A stretch of 5,525 nt of DNA from the NCBI GenBank assembly GCA_028292565.1, contig JAQGMD010000077.1, positions 1-5,525 on the forward strand. The letters run 5' to 3'. The notes beneath the pieces are model-generated. The model did not search any database, was not told the origin of the DNA, and saw only the letters and a list, made by a program, of their open reading frames with translations. The stretch comes from Burkholderia sp. (GTDB lineage: Bacteria > Pseudomonadota > Gammaproteobacteria > Burkholderiales > Burkholderiaceae). The position numbers and the translations under genes are program-made. Within the stretch, counting starts at the first letter, position 1. Every line of letters starts with the position of its first letter. Below, in pieces: positions 5,470 through 5,525 of this stretch.

Positions 5470-5525
5470 CAACCGATCTCGAAGTCCACGATCTTCTGAT
5501 ACAAGGTGGCACGCGAGATCCCCAG
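5463..5525 (-). CDS. C-terminal end of a Fis-type HTH regulator, probably a sigma-54-dependent activator (partial)
   Basis: Twenty codons enter from the right edge and end at TGA (5465-5463). The residues LGISRATLYQKIVDFEIGCV fit the second half of the Fis-type helix-turn-helix that closes sigma-54-dependent activators, where LGISR(A/T)TLY(R/Q)K(I/L) is the turn and recognition helix. The central AAA+ domain and sensor domain lie outside the window, so the subfamily (AcoR-, XylR- or NtrC-like) cannot be told. Fis itself and a few other proteins share this HTH, but the sigma-54 promoter and dyads immediately downstream strongly favour an activator. It is codirectional with the liv operon, 320 bp from livG, and is likely its dedicated regulator. 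Confidence 0.75.
   Translation of the reverse strand: MGISRATLYQKIVDFEIGCV

Overview
This window looks like a chromosomal segment of a moderately GC-rich betaproteobacterium, most likely Burkholderiales and perhaps Oxalobacteraceae. That placement rests on the character of the proteins and was not tested by any search. Almost all of it is one minus-strand operon for a branched-chain-amino-acid-type (HAAT family) ABC importer, read right to left: ATPase LivG (5142-4369), ATPase LivF (4369-3659), periplasmic solute-binding protein (3598-2384), permease LivH (2257-1373) and permease LivM (1359-394). All five genes are full length and intact. The two ATPases overlap by one base and the two permeases are 13 bp apart. 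The binding-protein gene sits between these pairs with a larger gap on each side.

At the right edge (5525-5463, minus strand) is the last 20 codons of a gene whose product ends in a Fis-type helix-turn-helix, as in sigma-54-dependent activators (bacterial enhancer-binding proteins). The 320-bp region between it and livG holds a full set of sigma-54 promoter parts. There is a -24/-12 promoter with the invariant GG-N10-GC spacing (5281-5267), a near-consensus IHF site just upstream (5289-5301), and three copies of a 17-bp TGTCTG-N5-CAGACA-type dyad (5368-5384, 5434-5450, 5453-5469). The last copy overlaps the stop codon of the regulator gene. The simplest reading is that this neighbouring activator binds the dyads, IHF bends the DNA, and the liv operon is switched on through sigma-54 polymerase. 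The transported compound cannot be read from the sequence; amino acids are one option, and small organic or aromatic acids are also carried by this family.

The left 393 bases lie downstream of livM. They hold the probable C-terminal tail of an unidentified plus-strand gene (ending at 101), then about 290 bp of non-coding DNA rich in inverted repeats: an 18-bp perfect palindrome, a three-arm GTTGGGAT/ATCCCAAC structure and a GGGCAC-GGA-GTGCCC hairpin right after livM. It resembles the degenerate REP/MITE-like intergenic repeats of proteobacteria.

I see no new enzyme system, mobile element, CRISPR array or RNA gene. The points most worth a second look are the sigma-54 control region, the Lys-to-Arg change in the LivF Walker A motif, the hairpin plus missing Shine-Dalgarno between the binding-protein gene and livH, and the left-hand repeat cluster.
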